Shown here: in pieces, positions 19,605 through 38,172 of the stretch | Layout of the letters: each line of letters starts with the position of its first letter | Numbering within the stretch: position 1 is the first letter of the stretch | Assembly: GCA_039096225.1 (NCBI GenBank) | Contig: JBBPEB010000013.1 | Span: forward strand, 832,001 to 896,000 | Length of the DNA: 64,000 nucleotides | Direction of reading: 5' to 3' | From: Blastocystis sp. Blastoise | Taxonomy: Eukaryota > Sar > Bigyra > Opalinata > Blastocystidae | Position numbers and translations under genes: made by a program | Notes under the pieces: generated by a model | The model's input: the letters and a program-made list of their open reading frames with translations, nothing else | Told to the model about the DNA's origin: nothing | Database searches by the model: none

Positions 19605-19855
19605 TTTATAATGAAAAATATTATTATCTGATTATTTAAATATTTAAGAACGAAAATATTTGTTCTGTTAAGATTTCCATGGATTTCGAAGAATATGCCA
19701 GTGTTCCTTGTAAAAAAATCGAAATTGTGTTTTTGAAATGAATTCATTCGTTTTACTAACGTAATTTCTGTATTTTCTTGTAATTTTATTATTATATTCA
19801 GCTATTCAGAATATCCTGATCATAATTTAATTCAATGTACTTCAAAATAATATGT

Positions 19856-19894
19856 ACAAGCGTTTCACGGCCTGCATACGCAGGCCTACGCTTG
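19856..19894 (-). repeat. Terminal hairpin of Helitron copy A
   Basis: Outer stem CAAGCGT/ACGCTTG and inner stem GGCCTGC/GCAGGCC are separated by an asymmetric internal loop (TTCAC opposite T), with an apical loop ATAC. It is far richer in GC than its surroundings. Copy B has the same structure with loop CTAC. A terminal hairpin near the 3' end is expected for Helitron termination. Confidence 0.85.
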
Positions 19895-20093
19895 AGTTTT
19901 ATTTTAAAATATTTAGTTTTAGTTTTTGGTTTTAAGTTTAACAAAACAACAAAATATTATATATTTAACTTTTAAGAACAGCAAATAAAAATTGAAAAGA
20001 GAAAAATAATAAATAAAAGCAAATATATTAACAAAGAATAACGAATATAAAAGAAATCAAAGAATAAAACAAATAAAACAAATAAAACGATAA

Positions 20094-30417
<10,324 letters not shown>

Positions 30418-33400
30418 GATAGATTATTAATATATATGTTTTTCTTTGACAGAAGATATTATTTATAAGATAATAGTTCTTATATTCTTGTTAATAATAA
30501 ATAATAGAGTGAAAAAATCTTTTTCCCCATGTTTTTGTTTTAGTAGATGACCTTCAAAAAACAAACTTTCAGCTGGAAGATCAATTTTTAAAATGTCTTT
30601 TCTTAAATAATTATTTAAAAAGAATATATCTATCTTATAAATCTAACACTGGTTTGATTCATGAAGTCAACAGAAGCAAATATAAAGGCATAGTAGTAGA
30701 AATTATGAACAAAATCCGCCAATTTGTTTGTATCATATCAAATAACTTTATAGCTTCAAATGGAAGCATGTAGTGTGTGTAAATCATGATTGTGATGAAG
30801 TCTAAATTTAGTTATAATTACTAAAACCGTATTTAGTCAGATTTTGAAAAGTATTGCTTTTTTAAAGTATACATATTTAGAATAGCATTATATTTACTCT
30901 TATTTTCTATTTGAATCGCTTTATCTATAGTAGATAAATAAAAACACGTAAATGAGTAAAGAATTGTCAGTATCATAAAATAAAAAGGACTTCCTACGTC
31001 ATAGTAATCGTTTACAGCCATTGTAGTTTACTAAACTGAACAAACATGATGTTGACACATGTTATAGAATGCATTCTTATTTTTAAGACTGACTCAAACA
31101 TGGTCATTGATATTAAATATGCTATAAAGTACTGCTGGTAATAGTTTGTTATTCACTTATGATTCCCATATATGGAATCACTTTTAATAAATAATAAATT
31201 GTAAAAATATATATATATTTGGGGTATCTATAATATTAGATAAGCAAAACAATTTATGTAATAAACGCTATAACTACAGCCTAGTAGTTTTAATCTTTAT
31301 TAATCAAAAGTATACACATTTTGACACATTGGTAAAAATACAACCACGTTTATTTCCAATAATATTTTGACTAATAACAGTATTAAACACTCTAATAATT
31401 AATTTTACAAACAGTGAATTGAATCTCTTGTTTTAAGGCACGTAAACACACAATTCAAAACTGTTTTAACCTTAAAATTTGATATTTAGACGTAATATTT
31501 ACACATTAGACTATATGTATCCGTCAAGACATATTTGACTACTTTTTAACAACTTTAGAGTCAACATGTCCAGTTTGTCATTCACTCCTCAACTCCACTT
31601 TTGACTATTTTTTTAAGAAATGCAATACATATAAGGTCTATTTTTCAAAAATGTAAAAATTAATTGTCAAATATGAATTTGATTTGTCAACTTTCGGAAA
31701 ATTTTTAGAAAAATGATTTTTCAATTTTCAGTTTTTTAACATGTTATACTATTGACTCTATTGAACTCATTTTTTTATTAATTTCAAATATTAAAAATAA
31801 TATAATTAATATATTTTATTCTCTATATATATTTGCTAAAATTATATTAAATAATTAAATATTGACTGAGAAATTAATGTTATAAAGTATACCCTTTTTC
31901 CAAAAATTAATTTTTTTATGTTTTGCATATATAATTTTTTTTCTCAAAAGTTATTTTATATTTTGATAATATTTTTATAAATATATAAACTATATGTTAT
32001 CTAGTTTATAGATAAGTTTTATTTATTTATTAAAAATTGATATTGATGGAGAAATTGTCAAAATAAACTATAGTATCCAAAATGCTTCCTTCTTTTTAAA
32101 CGACTTATTTCACTAATTAAAGACAATTAAAAACTTATTTATTTATTTAAAGCATATTTATGACATTTGCAACTCATAATGACTCATAACTAACTTTTTA
32201 GAACAAACATTGTCTGTATCAGTTCAACATGTTGTCTTAAAATTTTCAAATAAGTGATATATAGTATCCATGAGTGGTTCTAAACACATATTAAAACGTT
32301 TTAAGAGTTTATTGAGTTAACATTGTCTGGTGATCTGTTGTTAAAGTCTTTTAAAAACAAAATAAAATTATAAAATATGTTTATTTTGGTATGTTGTTAT
32401 TAAATATAAAGTCAAATGTCAAATAAAATTGTTAATGATGAAAAAATTAACAAAAAACAAATAAAGAATTTTTAAGAAAAATTTCGAACGTCATTTTTTA
32501 TTGAGTTCAACTATTGTCTCCTGTGACTTCATTTTTTATATTTTTAAAAAAATGACAAAAACGCATCATGTTTTGGTTGTCTTATATCTAAATATGTTTT
32601 AACTTTATTATTTTATTAAATATTGACTGAGAAATTACAATCACAAAATATACCCTTTTTAGAAAATTTTCATTTTTATGTTTTTAATATAAACTTAGAT
32701 ATTTTAGTCAATATTGAATATTAAATAAAAATATTAAAAATGCATCATTTTTATGTTATCTAGTTTCTAAATATGTTTTTACTTTTTGTATATGTTGAAT
32801 ATTGAAAGAGATCTGGTGGTCACAAAATTGGGTGTCAAACACAAAAATTTTTATAAACAAATTTTTCTCTTTTAAAAGATATTATAAAAATATAAAACAT
32901 ATTTATGACGGATACGGAGTTAGATAAATACAAAACAGTTCAATTAAGTTTATTTAAAAGGAATGTGTTGGATATCAGTTTGTCTTTTGTCGTTATTTAA
33001 AGGAATTATTGTTGTTTCAGAGTAGTTAAAGTCATTATCATGACAAATGAAACCAATTTAGAGTTTATAGTTAGTGATGTGTGTATTGATATGTTGTCAA
33101 GTTCTAAATATAAACAAATCTACCCGTCAAAACTATTTATAAGACCAACCCGTCAATAAAAGTCAATTTTATAAAAATAAATATAGAGTATGTTAATAGA
33201 TATAGGAAAAATAAGAAAACAATAAAAAATGAAAATGGAAAAATAAGTGTTTTTCTAAAAATGAAAAATATTGGATAAAATAAAAATAATCCAATAATCT
33301 TGGTTAAAATTTTGTGCGAAAATGGTTTTTTGCGAATTTTAGCCAGAAATTTAGAGTTTTCGAAAAATTTCTTTAACAGTCATTTTTAGAATTGTGTTCC

Positions 33401-34508
33401 GGATGTTTTGATGTTATTTTTATTTTATAAAAGTTAATAACAAAGTCAATAATACGAAAAATGTGTGAGACACCGTACTTTTGGGCTGCTAAATTAAGGA
33501 TATTAATTCTACTGATTTCAGTAAATCATCACAAATTTCATTGTTTTTATTCGTTAATTATTAGCTTCAATATATTTATATATACAAATATTTTTAGTCT
33601 TATTCATATCAACTTGAGTTCAGTGACTTTCGATACAAAAATGCTTTGTTTCCTATTGATATATAGAAATTTATTTTTCACTAGATCTTATTAACGTATA
33701 TAAATAAAGCTCACTTAAAGATTTATGCATTTAAATCACAAAAAAAAAGATATATAACTGAAAAAAAGAAAATTATGCAGCCTAAACAGTAGTTGATTGC
33801 TCTAGCAAGTGTGGTTGTATAGATTGCATCTGATATTATAAATATTATACTTGTTGAATATAGAAAAATATAATGAGAGTTAAAATCAATTATTATGTTC
33901 CTGTTATAATATATTATTCGTATATATTACCGCTAGACATTACAATTTATTTATAGCACTTTTATATTCATTATGATACGTTAATTAGATTAATATACAA
34001 CATTTTGAAAAGAATCAGGTCTTTTCTAACCTTTCTAAGTGTTATAAATATATATAAATATGAAATAAAGTTTTTCATGTCATTAGCAATATATATCAAT
34101 TAATACTTATGGTTTTTATCACAAATAGAGTAATCAAGTCACAAATTGTTTAACTAAAAACAGTATAATATTTGAGATATGGCATTTTTTAAATTATATA
34201 GTACCAATAAAAGCTTGTGACAGTCAGTTATACTATTTCTACATTAATTATAAAACAGTTTAAAAAAAGAGTTTTAAAAATGCTATATTTTTTATCAAAT
34301 AAATTCATACTGTATATGCAGACCAGAATAATAATGTGAAATTTAAATAATGATAAAATACAGCAACAAAATATCAACTTTGATCATTTATAATATAATT
34401 TAATCCACCATATAAATTCTATAACTCTTCGAGTTCATTTTATAAACAGTGTATTTAGTTTTATATTCATTAATTAAGAAAAATAAATAGAAAATAATGT
34501 ATTTTTAA
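30418..34508. other. Non-coding AT-rich region with degenerate repeats
   Basis: About 4.1 kb without a convincing gene. It probably contains the undetermined far end of Helitron copy A near its start. Phrases such as ATTGACTGAGAAATTA recur with decay (see the repeat entry). Frames of 60-77 codons at 30833-31021 and 33461-33694 have no recognisable similarity and are not called. Confidence 0.6.
31848..32840. repeat. Degenerate dispersed repeat family
   Basis: ATATTGACTGAGAAATTA followed some 20 bp later by TATACCCTTTTT occurs at about 31859 and again at about 32624. Weaker relatives are at about 32040 (TATTGATGGAGAAATTGTCA) and 32793 (GAATATTGAAAGAGATC). The pattern looks like decayed tandem or dispersed copies of one ancestral unit; no coding capacity remains. 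Confidence 0.5.
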
Positions 34509-34646
34509 ATACTATGAAAGAAACGAGTTGTTTTCCCTGATGAGCCGATATATACCGAGCTTGCTCGGTATATTCGGCATTTTTACACGAGTCGAAGGAC
34601 GAGTGTAAAAATAATCAGGGAAAATAACGAGTTTCATTCATAGTAT
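34509..34646. repeat. Three-stem palindromic element (MITE-like or cloverleaf)
   Basis: Outer arms 34509-34541 and 34614-34646 pair at 29 of 33 positions (ATACTATGAAAGAAACGAG and its counterpart). They enclose two complete internal hairpins: 34544-34578 (GCCGATATATACCGAGC with its near-perfect complement, 2-nt loop) and 34580-34611 (TTTTTACAC/GTGTAAAAA with inner GTC/GAC around GAAG). The fold is a three-way junction. Its similar flanks (TTTAA/TTTCAAA) do not settle a target duplication. It could be a foldback MITE or a viral or plasmid-like terminal palindrome. Confidence 0.85.
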
Positions 34647-34962
34647 TTCAAAATAATCATTTTTCTGTTACTATGAAAGAAAAAAATCAAAAAAACCGCG
34701 ATTATATTTAATTTTTTGTATATAACATTATTTTGCTTCAATACATGATCATATATATACTATTGACCTAATCAAAAACTAGTTTGGTAATTTAGACACA
34801 CAATTAAAAACATGATAATAAATAATAGCCAATTACATTTTCATAATTAAATTTATTTGTTCAATAAACACAGAATCATCATATAATTATATATGATTTT
34901 AAATTTTATGAAAAAGTTATATATAAAAAACATAAATAGGTAAATTTTATTATAATAATCAA

Positions 34963-35088
34963 TATTAATTCTTCCGTTCTTCGAACTGCAGAAGGGGGTA
35001 TGCAAACCCCGCATAGAGTCTGCGCGACGCGCGCAGCCATAAGCGGGGAAGACATCCCCCCTTTTTGTTCTCGACGGAAGAATTAATA
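34963..35088. repeat. GC-rich nested palindrome beside the provirus
   Basis: The outer stem is a perfect 15 bp pair, TATTAATTCTTCCGT at 34963-34977 with 35074-35088. Inside are AAGGGGG/CCCCCTT (about 34992-34998 with 35057-35063), CCCCGC/GCGGGG (35007-35012 with 35043-35048) and an apical CTGCGCG-ACG-CGCGCAG hairpin at 35020-35036. It is one of the most GC-rich stretches of the window. It lies about 735 bp from the viral integrase, so it may mark the provirus end, or be an independent foldback element. Confidence 0.8.
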
Positions 35089-35194
35089 ACATTTCTGAAG
35101 TAAAATAACCATGGGAGTGTAGGGTAGTGTGTGTGTGTATTTATTTTTTCCCATGTTTATTTATTTTTAATTTATTTGTGTTCCGATTCCAACG

Positions 35195-35570
35195 TGAAAC
35201 GTAAAGTGATCAAGGAGAAACTCATAGTAATAATAAAAGAAATAAAATACACAGTCCAACCCTCCCCTTTACAGGGAATATTCATAGGAAATGGCTCCAT
35301 CGTTGGTAAAGTGAGTAAAATAATCACGGGAATACAGAAAGAAATACGAAAAGAAGCACAGAATGTGCTAAATAAACACACACCCCGACCCTCCCTTTAT
35401 ATAGAGAAAAGATGAAATGGATGGTTCTATCTAAAAAGAAATAATAAAAATAATCACGGGAATATATAAAAATAAAAATGTATGTATAGTGATCAATAAA
35501 TAATATAAAAAGTCATGATAATCATAAAAAAATTATATAAAAAGAGTAAAGTGATCAAGGTATGTATTTA
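35195..35570. repeat. Direct repeats in the putative left end of the provirus
   Basis: GTAAAGTGATCAAGG occurs at about 35200 and 35546. AAAATAATCACGGGAATA occurs at about 35318 and 35448. A CCCTCCCTTTA-like phrase occurs twice (about 35261 and 35388). These repeated words, with no convincing gene, fit the non-coding terminal region of an integrated virus. The single long frame here (35131-35415) is not supported by any recognisable similarity. Confidence 0.5.
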
Positions 35571-35590
35571 TAGTGGGTGAAAGAAACGCT

Positions 35591-35632
35591 GGTGGTGGTG
35601 TGGTCTTGTAAAAAGATGTACCCACCACCACG
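35591..35632. repeat. GGTGGTG/CACCACC hairpin
   Basis: GGTGGTGGTG and CCCACCACCAC flank an 18-20 nt loop, about 55 bp before the first GAA/TTC array. Function unknown; terminator or end-structure are possibilities. Confidence 0.6.
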
Positions 35633-35687
35633 ATTATAACGAGAGACTTTTGGAAACATGAGCGACCGATATGGAAAAATATAAATT

Positions 35688-35735
35688 TTCGAGAACATTC
35701 TAGAACATTCTCGAAACTTCTAGAACATTCGAGAA
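35688..35735 (+). promoter_or_regulatory. Heat-shock-element-like array upstream of integrase
   Basis: Ten alternating TTC and GAA units begin every 5 bp from 35688 to 35733, with no break in phase. The array ends 88 bp before the integrase ATG at 35824. This is the head-to-tail pentamer grammar (nGAAn inverted) bound by trimeric heat-shock factor. Confidence 0.75.
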
Positions 35736-35823
35736 CATGAGAATCTTAGATATTTTATTTTGATTTTCTTATGTATTATTCTTTTGAAAATAGAAGTTTT
35801 AAAGATTCTACTTGAGAAAATCA

Positions 35824-36759
35824 ATGAAAAATACAAATTATGACAAGTATCTTTTGGTTATACAGAATTCAAATTATTCTGATATTTGGAAAAAACGTTT
35901 AACCAATTATTTCAATTTATATATTTTCCCATTACCATTTAAAAAGTTCTCAGAATTCTTAAAGAATCCTTATTCATTCATGGATTATATGGTAAATGAA
36001 CGTAAAATCAAAATTAGTCCAATGAAATCGTTATGTGAATTGATTTTATTTATTATACGTAATGTTTCTTCATTAAATAAAGAAGGTATTTTAAATAAAT
36101 GGTGTGAATTTTATGTGATTATCAATTCAATGTATGAAAAATATCTGGATAATAAGAAACGTACTTTAATTCAAGATCTTATTAAAGATGGTATTACGAC
36201 TCCATATTTACATGAATATCACGATAAATTAGAAAATTATAATCCATTACGATTAATATTAGATTTTTACTCCTATCTTCCTCCTGCTCGTGCTGATTAT
36301 GCTCAATTATTCATTCTATCACCAGAAGATACTATTGATCCAACTATTCATAAGAATTATATTGTTTATGATAAAGAGAAACACACTGGTTCTATTCTAT
36401 TAAATGATTATAAAACTGCTGGTAAATACTCTACAATTCAATTAGATGCACCAAAAGAATTGATTGAAGATCTAGAATTACTCTTAAAAAGAAATCCAAA
36501 TCGTAAATTTATATTTGAATCTTCTGTAAGAACTGGATTTACTACTAAAGCATTTGATTGGTTTGTGAATAAGCATTTAAAACAAATCCATCCAAAATTA
36601 ACCATTAATGCATTAAGAAAATTATATGCTACAACTACAACCAATACATTCCAAGATATAGAAAATTCTGCTTCTGCTTTATGTCATAATGATTATACAC
36701 ATATTAATTCTTATGTATCTTTAGAAAATAATAATTTATTTAAAAAATTAATTGAATAA
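35824..36759 (+). CDS. Tyrosine recombinase/integrase
   Basis: Product of about 311 residues from ATG 35824; the frame opens 12 bases earlier only through a TTG. The N-terminal half is a helical core-binding region (LTNYFNLYIFPLPFKKFSEF). The catalytic half shows Arg I in PPARADYAQLF, a Lys/beta region (YKTAGKYSTIQL), box II INALRKLYAT (Arg, with Asn-Ala in place of the usual His-x-x), and LCHNDYTHINSYV holding the C-terminal His and nucleophilic Tyr. This is the order of phage-integrase-type recombinases used by virophages and PLVs. It is first in the element, on its own strand, under a ten-unit GAA/TTC array and followed by the GT-rich 3' motif 16 bp past the stop. It is presumed to integrate the element. 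Confidence 0.8.
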   Translation: MKNTNYDKYLLVIQNSNYSDIWKKRLTNYFNLYIFPLPFKKFSEFLKNPYSFMDYMVNERKIKISPMKSLCELILFIIRNVSSLNKEGILNKWCEFYVIINSMYEKYLDNKKRTLIQDLIKDGITTPYLHEYHDKLENYNPLRLILDFYSYLPPARADYAQLFILSPEDTIDPTIHKNYIVYDKEKHTGSILLNDYKTAGKYSTIQLDAPKELIEDLELLLKRNPNRKFIFESSVRTGFTTKAFDWFVNKHLKQIHPKLTINALRKLYATTTTNTFQDIENSASALCHNDYTHINSYVSLENNNLFKKLIE

Positions 36760-36774
36760 TTTTATGTTTTCATG

Positions 36775-36788
36775 TTTGTTTTGCTTTA
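36775..36788 (+). terminator. GT-rich 3' motif after integrase (variant)
   Basis: TTTGTTTTGCTTTA, 16 bp after the stop; one base differs from the consensus TTTGTTTTGTTTA. No plus-strand gene starts nearby, favouring a 3'-end role. Confidence 0.5.
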
Positions 36789-36832
36789 ATTTTGAATATA
36801 ACTAAACAACTAGTAATAAAAGGATATAAAAA

Positions 36833-37207
36833 TTAATTAAAAGGTAAGAAAGATAGATTATTATTATTATTTTGATATTGATTTTGTTGTTGATTACTTT
36901 TCATAGTTGGCATAAACATATTATTGGGTTGAATAAGATTCTTATCATCTTGATATTGATTCTCATTCTTCATATATTGTTTATCCAATAGCATTTCAAG
37001 ACGTTGATGAATCACAGGATCATCTATATAAAGTAGCATATTTCTACAATAACTCAATTGCAAATCACTAAGATTTTTGTTGTTATTGTTATTTAAAAAT
37101 TGTTCTAATAGATTTGCTATTTCATTCTTTTTGGACTTAATTCCTTCTTCTTTTAGATTCTTCATCACACGACAAAAATAAGAATAACTAAGATATTTCT
37201 TGTTCAT
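36833..37207 (-). CDS. Small viral protein, unknown (124 aa)
   Basis: ATG at 37207. The N-terminal half is helical and basic (YSYFCRVMKNLKEEGIKSKK), followed by an Asn run and a helix around YCRNMLLYIDDPVIHQRLEM; the C-terminal third is Gln/Asn-rich and likely disordered. Not recognised. It converges on the integrase gene and has a five-unit GAA/TTC array about 96 bp upstream of its ATG, so it probably belongs to the same expression class as the replication genes. Confidence 0.65.
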   Translation of the reverse strand: MNKKYLSYSYFCRVMKNLKEEGIKSKKNEIANLLEQFLNNNNNKNLSDLQLSYCRNMLLYIDDPVIHQRLEMLLDKQYMKNENQYQDDKNLIQPNNMFMPTMKSNQQQNQYQNNNNNLSFLPFN

Positions 37208-37227
37208 TATTTAAATTAACCAATGAT

Positions 37228-37240
37228 TAAACAAAACAAA
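37228..37240 (-). terminator. GT-rich 3' motif (minus strand)
   Basis: TAAACAAAACAAA on the plus strand, 70 bp past the stop of the 51-aa gene and 21 bp before the ATG of the next gene, so a start-site role is not excluded here. Confidence 0.5.
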
Positions 37241-37302
37241 TTAATTATATAAAACACTAATATAATAAATTAAAGATTCTACAAATAGAGCCAGTTCAAA
37301 AT

Positions 37303-37325
37303 GAATGTTCTAGAATGTTCTAGAA
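37303..37325 (-). promoter_or_regulatory. Heat-shock-element-like array upstream of the 124-aa gene
   Basis: Five in-phase units GAA-TTC-GAA-TTC-GAA at 5 bp steps, then an imperfect TTT. It overlaps the last codons and stop of the upstream 51-aa gene, so a regulatory array partly shares coding sequence. Confidence 0.65.
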
Positions 37326-37465
37326 CGTTTCTTGGACATATAAAAGTAAAGTAAAATATATATAATAATAAGAACAATTTCAATAACTGACAATATTTCA
37401 TTTACATTCTCTAAAGTTTCTGCACTACGATCTAAGTAGTAATTGCCAAATCGTTTCTTTGTCAT
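37310..37465 (-). CDS. Small single-pass membrane protein (51 aa)
   Basis: True ATG is at 37465; the open frame extends upstream only through non-ATG codons that are the GT-rich motif itself. Product: a short charged N-terminus (MTKKRFGNYYLDRSAE), one membrane helix (ILSVIEIVLIIIYILLYFYM) and a basic tail (SKKRSRTF). Small one-TM proteins are common in virophage/PLV genomes and may be virion membrane or lysis factors, but nothing here proves it. Confidence 0.55.
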   Translation of the reverse strand: MTKKRFGNYYLDRSAETLENVNEILSVIEIVLIIIYILLYFYMSKKRSRTF

Positions 37466-37480
37466 TATAGTATTAAATAA

Positions 37481-37493
37481 TAAACAAAACAAA
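37481..37493 (-). terminator. GT-rich 3' motif after protease frame
   Basis: Consensus copy 59 bp past the stop at 37552 and 16 bp before the ATG of the 51-aa gene. Confidence 0.5.
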
Positions 37494-37529
37494 TTAATTA
37501 TATAAAATATTAATATAATAAATTAAAGA

Positions 37530-37547
37530 TTCTAGAATATTCTAGAA
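37530..37547 (-). promoter_or_regulatory. Heat-shock-element-like array upstream of the 51-aa gene
   Basis: Four in-phase units TTC-GAA-TTC-GAA, the nearest end 65 bp upstream of ATG 37465, ending just before the protease stop codon. Confidence 0.6.
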
Positions 37548-37551
37548 TGTT

Positions 37552-38172
37552 TTAACAAGGCATAAGATTTCCATTAGAAAGTAAATAAAGTAAAGAATAA
37601 TAAAAGCAACCATTTGCATTACTTGTAGTTTTTTGGTGTTGAATAGGATTATATTGAATATTATGATTTTGAATAAATGATTTTGAAAAAGTAGGTTCAT
37701 TTCCTAATGATGAATAGTGTTCTATGTTTTTATTACCATTATAAATAACAGCTTCAAAATGACCATTATAAGGATCACTAGGACTTTCATGAAAGATCAT
37801 ATTAAATTTAGTTTGATCTTGATCTATATTTTGTTCAAAATCATCATAACTATTATAATAATTATAAGATTGAGAATTCGTTTTATTTAATTGTTTCATA
37901 ACATTTTCAGCACGATCACAAGCAACAGAAGAGGTAGGTTTATTTAAATAAGCATAATTATATAATTGAGATATTAAAGAATTGGGTATATTACAATATT
38001 GAGATAGAGTTTGTTTGAAATTATCAGGGGATCTAGGAGTAACATGACGAGTTTTATCAGATATAATAGGATTATCGCAATTCATTGAATTTTGAATTAA
38101 TTTCTCATCTTTACTCTTTACCAGATCCCCTCCCCTGAGTTTTTTGATAACATATATTTCTTTTTTTTCCAA
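37552..38172 (-). CDS. Adenain-like cysteine protease candidate, probably expressed by -1 frameshift
   Basis: The frame opens at a TGA upstream of 38172 and has no ATG until 38085, about 30 codons in. It overlaps the end of the preceding minor-capsid precursor gene by 55 bp. C-terminal blocks GHFEAVIYNGNKNIEHYSSLG and SNANGCFYYSLLYLLSNG recall the His-containing GHW.A strand, the E.FDS.G block and the Cys helix of adenovirus-type (C48) proteases. The acidic residue of the middle block and the exact Cys register (NGC rather than xCG) are atypical, so activity is uncertain. An adenain homologue is expected beside a GG-rich precursor. Alternatives: translation from the internal ATG 38085, or a homopolymer indel. 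Confidence 0.45.
   Translation of the reverse strand: MEKKEIYVIKKLRGGDLVKSKDEKLIQNSMNCDNPIISDKTRHVTPRSPDNFKQTLSQYCNIPNSLISQLYNYAYLNKPTSSVACDRAENVMKQLNKTNSQSYNYYNSYDDFEQNIDQDQTKFNMIFHESPSDPYNGHFEAVIYNGNKNIEHYSSLGNEPTFSKSFIQNHNIQYNPIQHQKTTSNANGCFYYSLLYLLSNGNLMPC

Noticed and set aside
34536-34611. CTGATGA followed by a strong stem, resembling a hammerhead ribozyme core
   Set aside because: The GAAA that must follow stem II and the cleavage-site context are missing on both strands; the motif is part of the outer arm of the palindrome.
35131-35415. 94-codon frame at the provirus left end
   Set aside because: It spans the direct-repeat region and is matched by an equally long frame on the other strand; more likely non-coding.
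38085-38172. Calling the protease gene from the frame opening as an ordinary start
   Set aside because: The opening codon is TTG, implausible in a eukaryotic virus; only the frameshift or the internal ATG at 38085 make sense.
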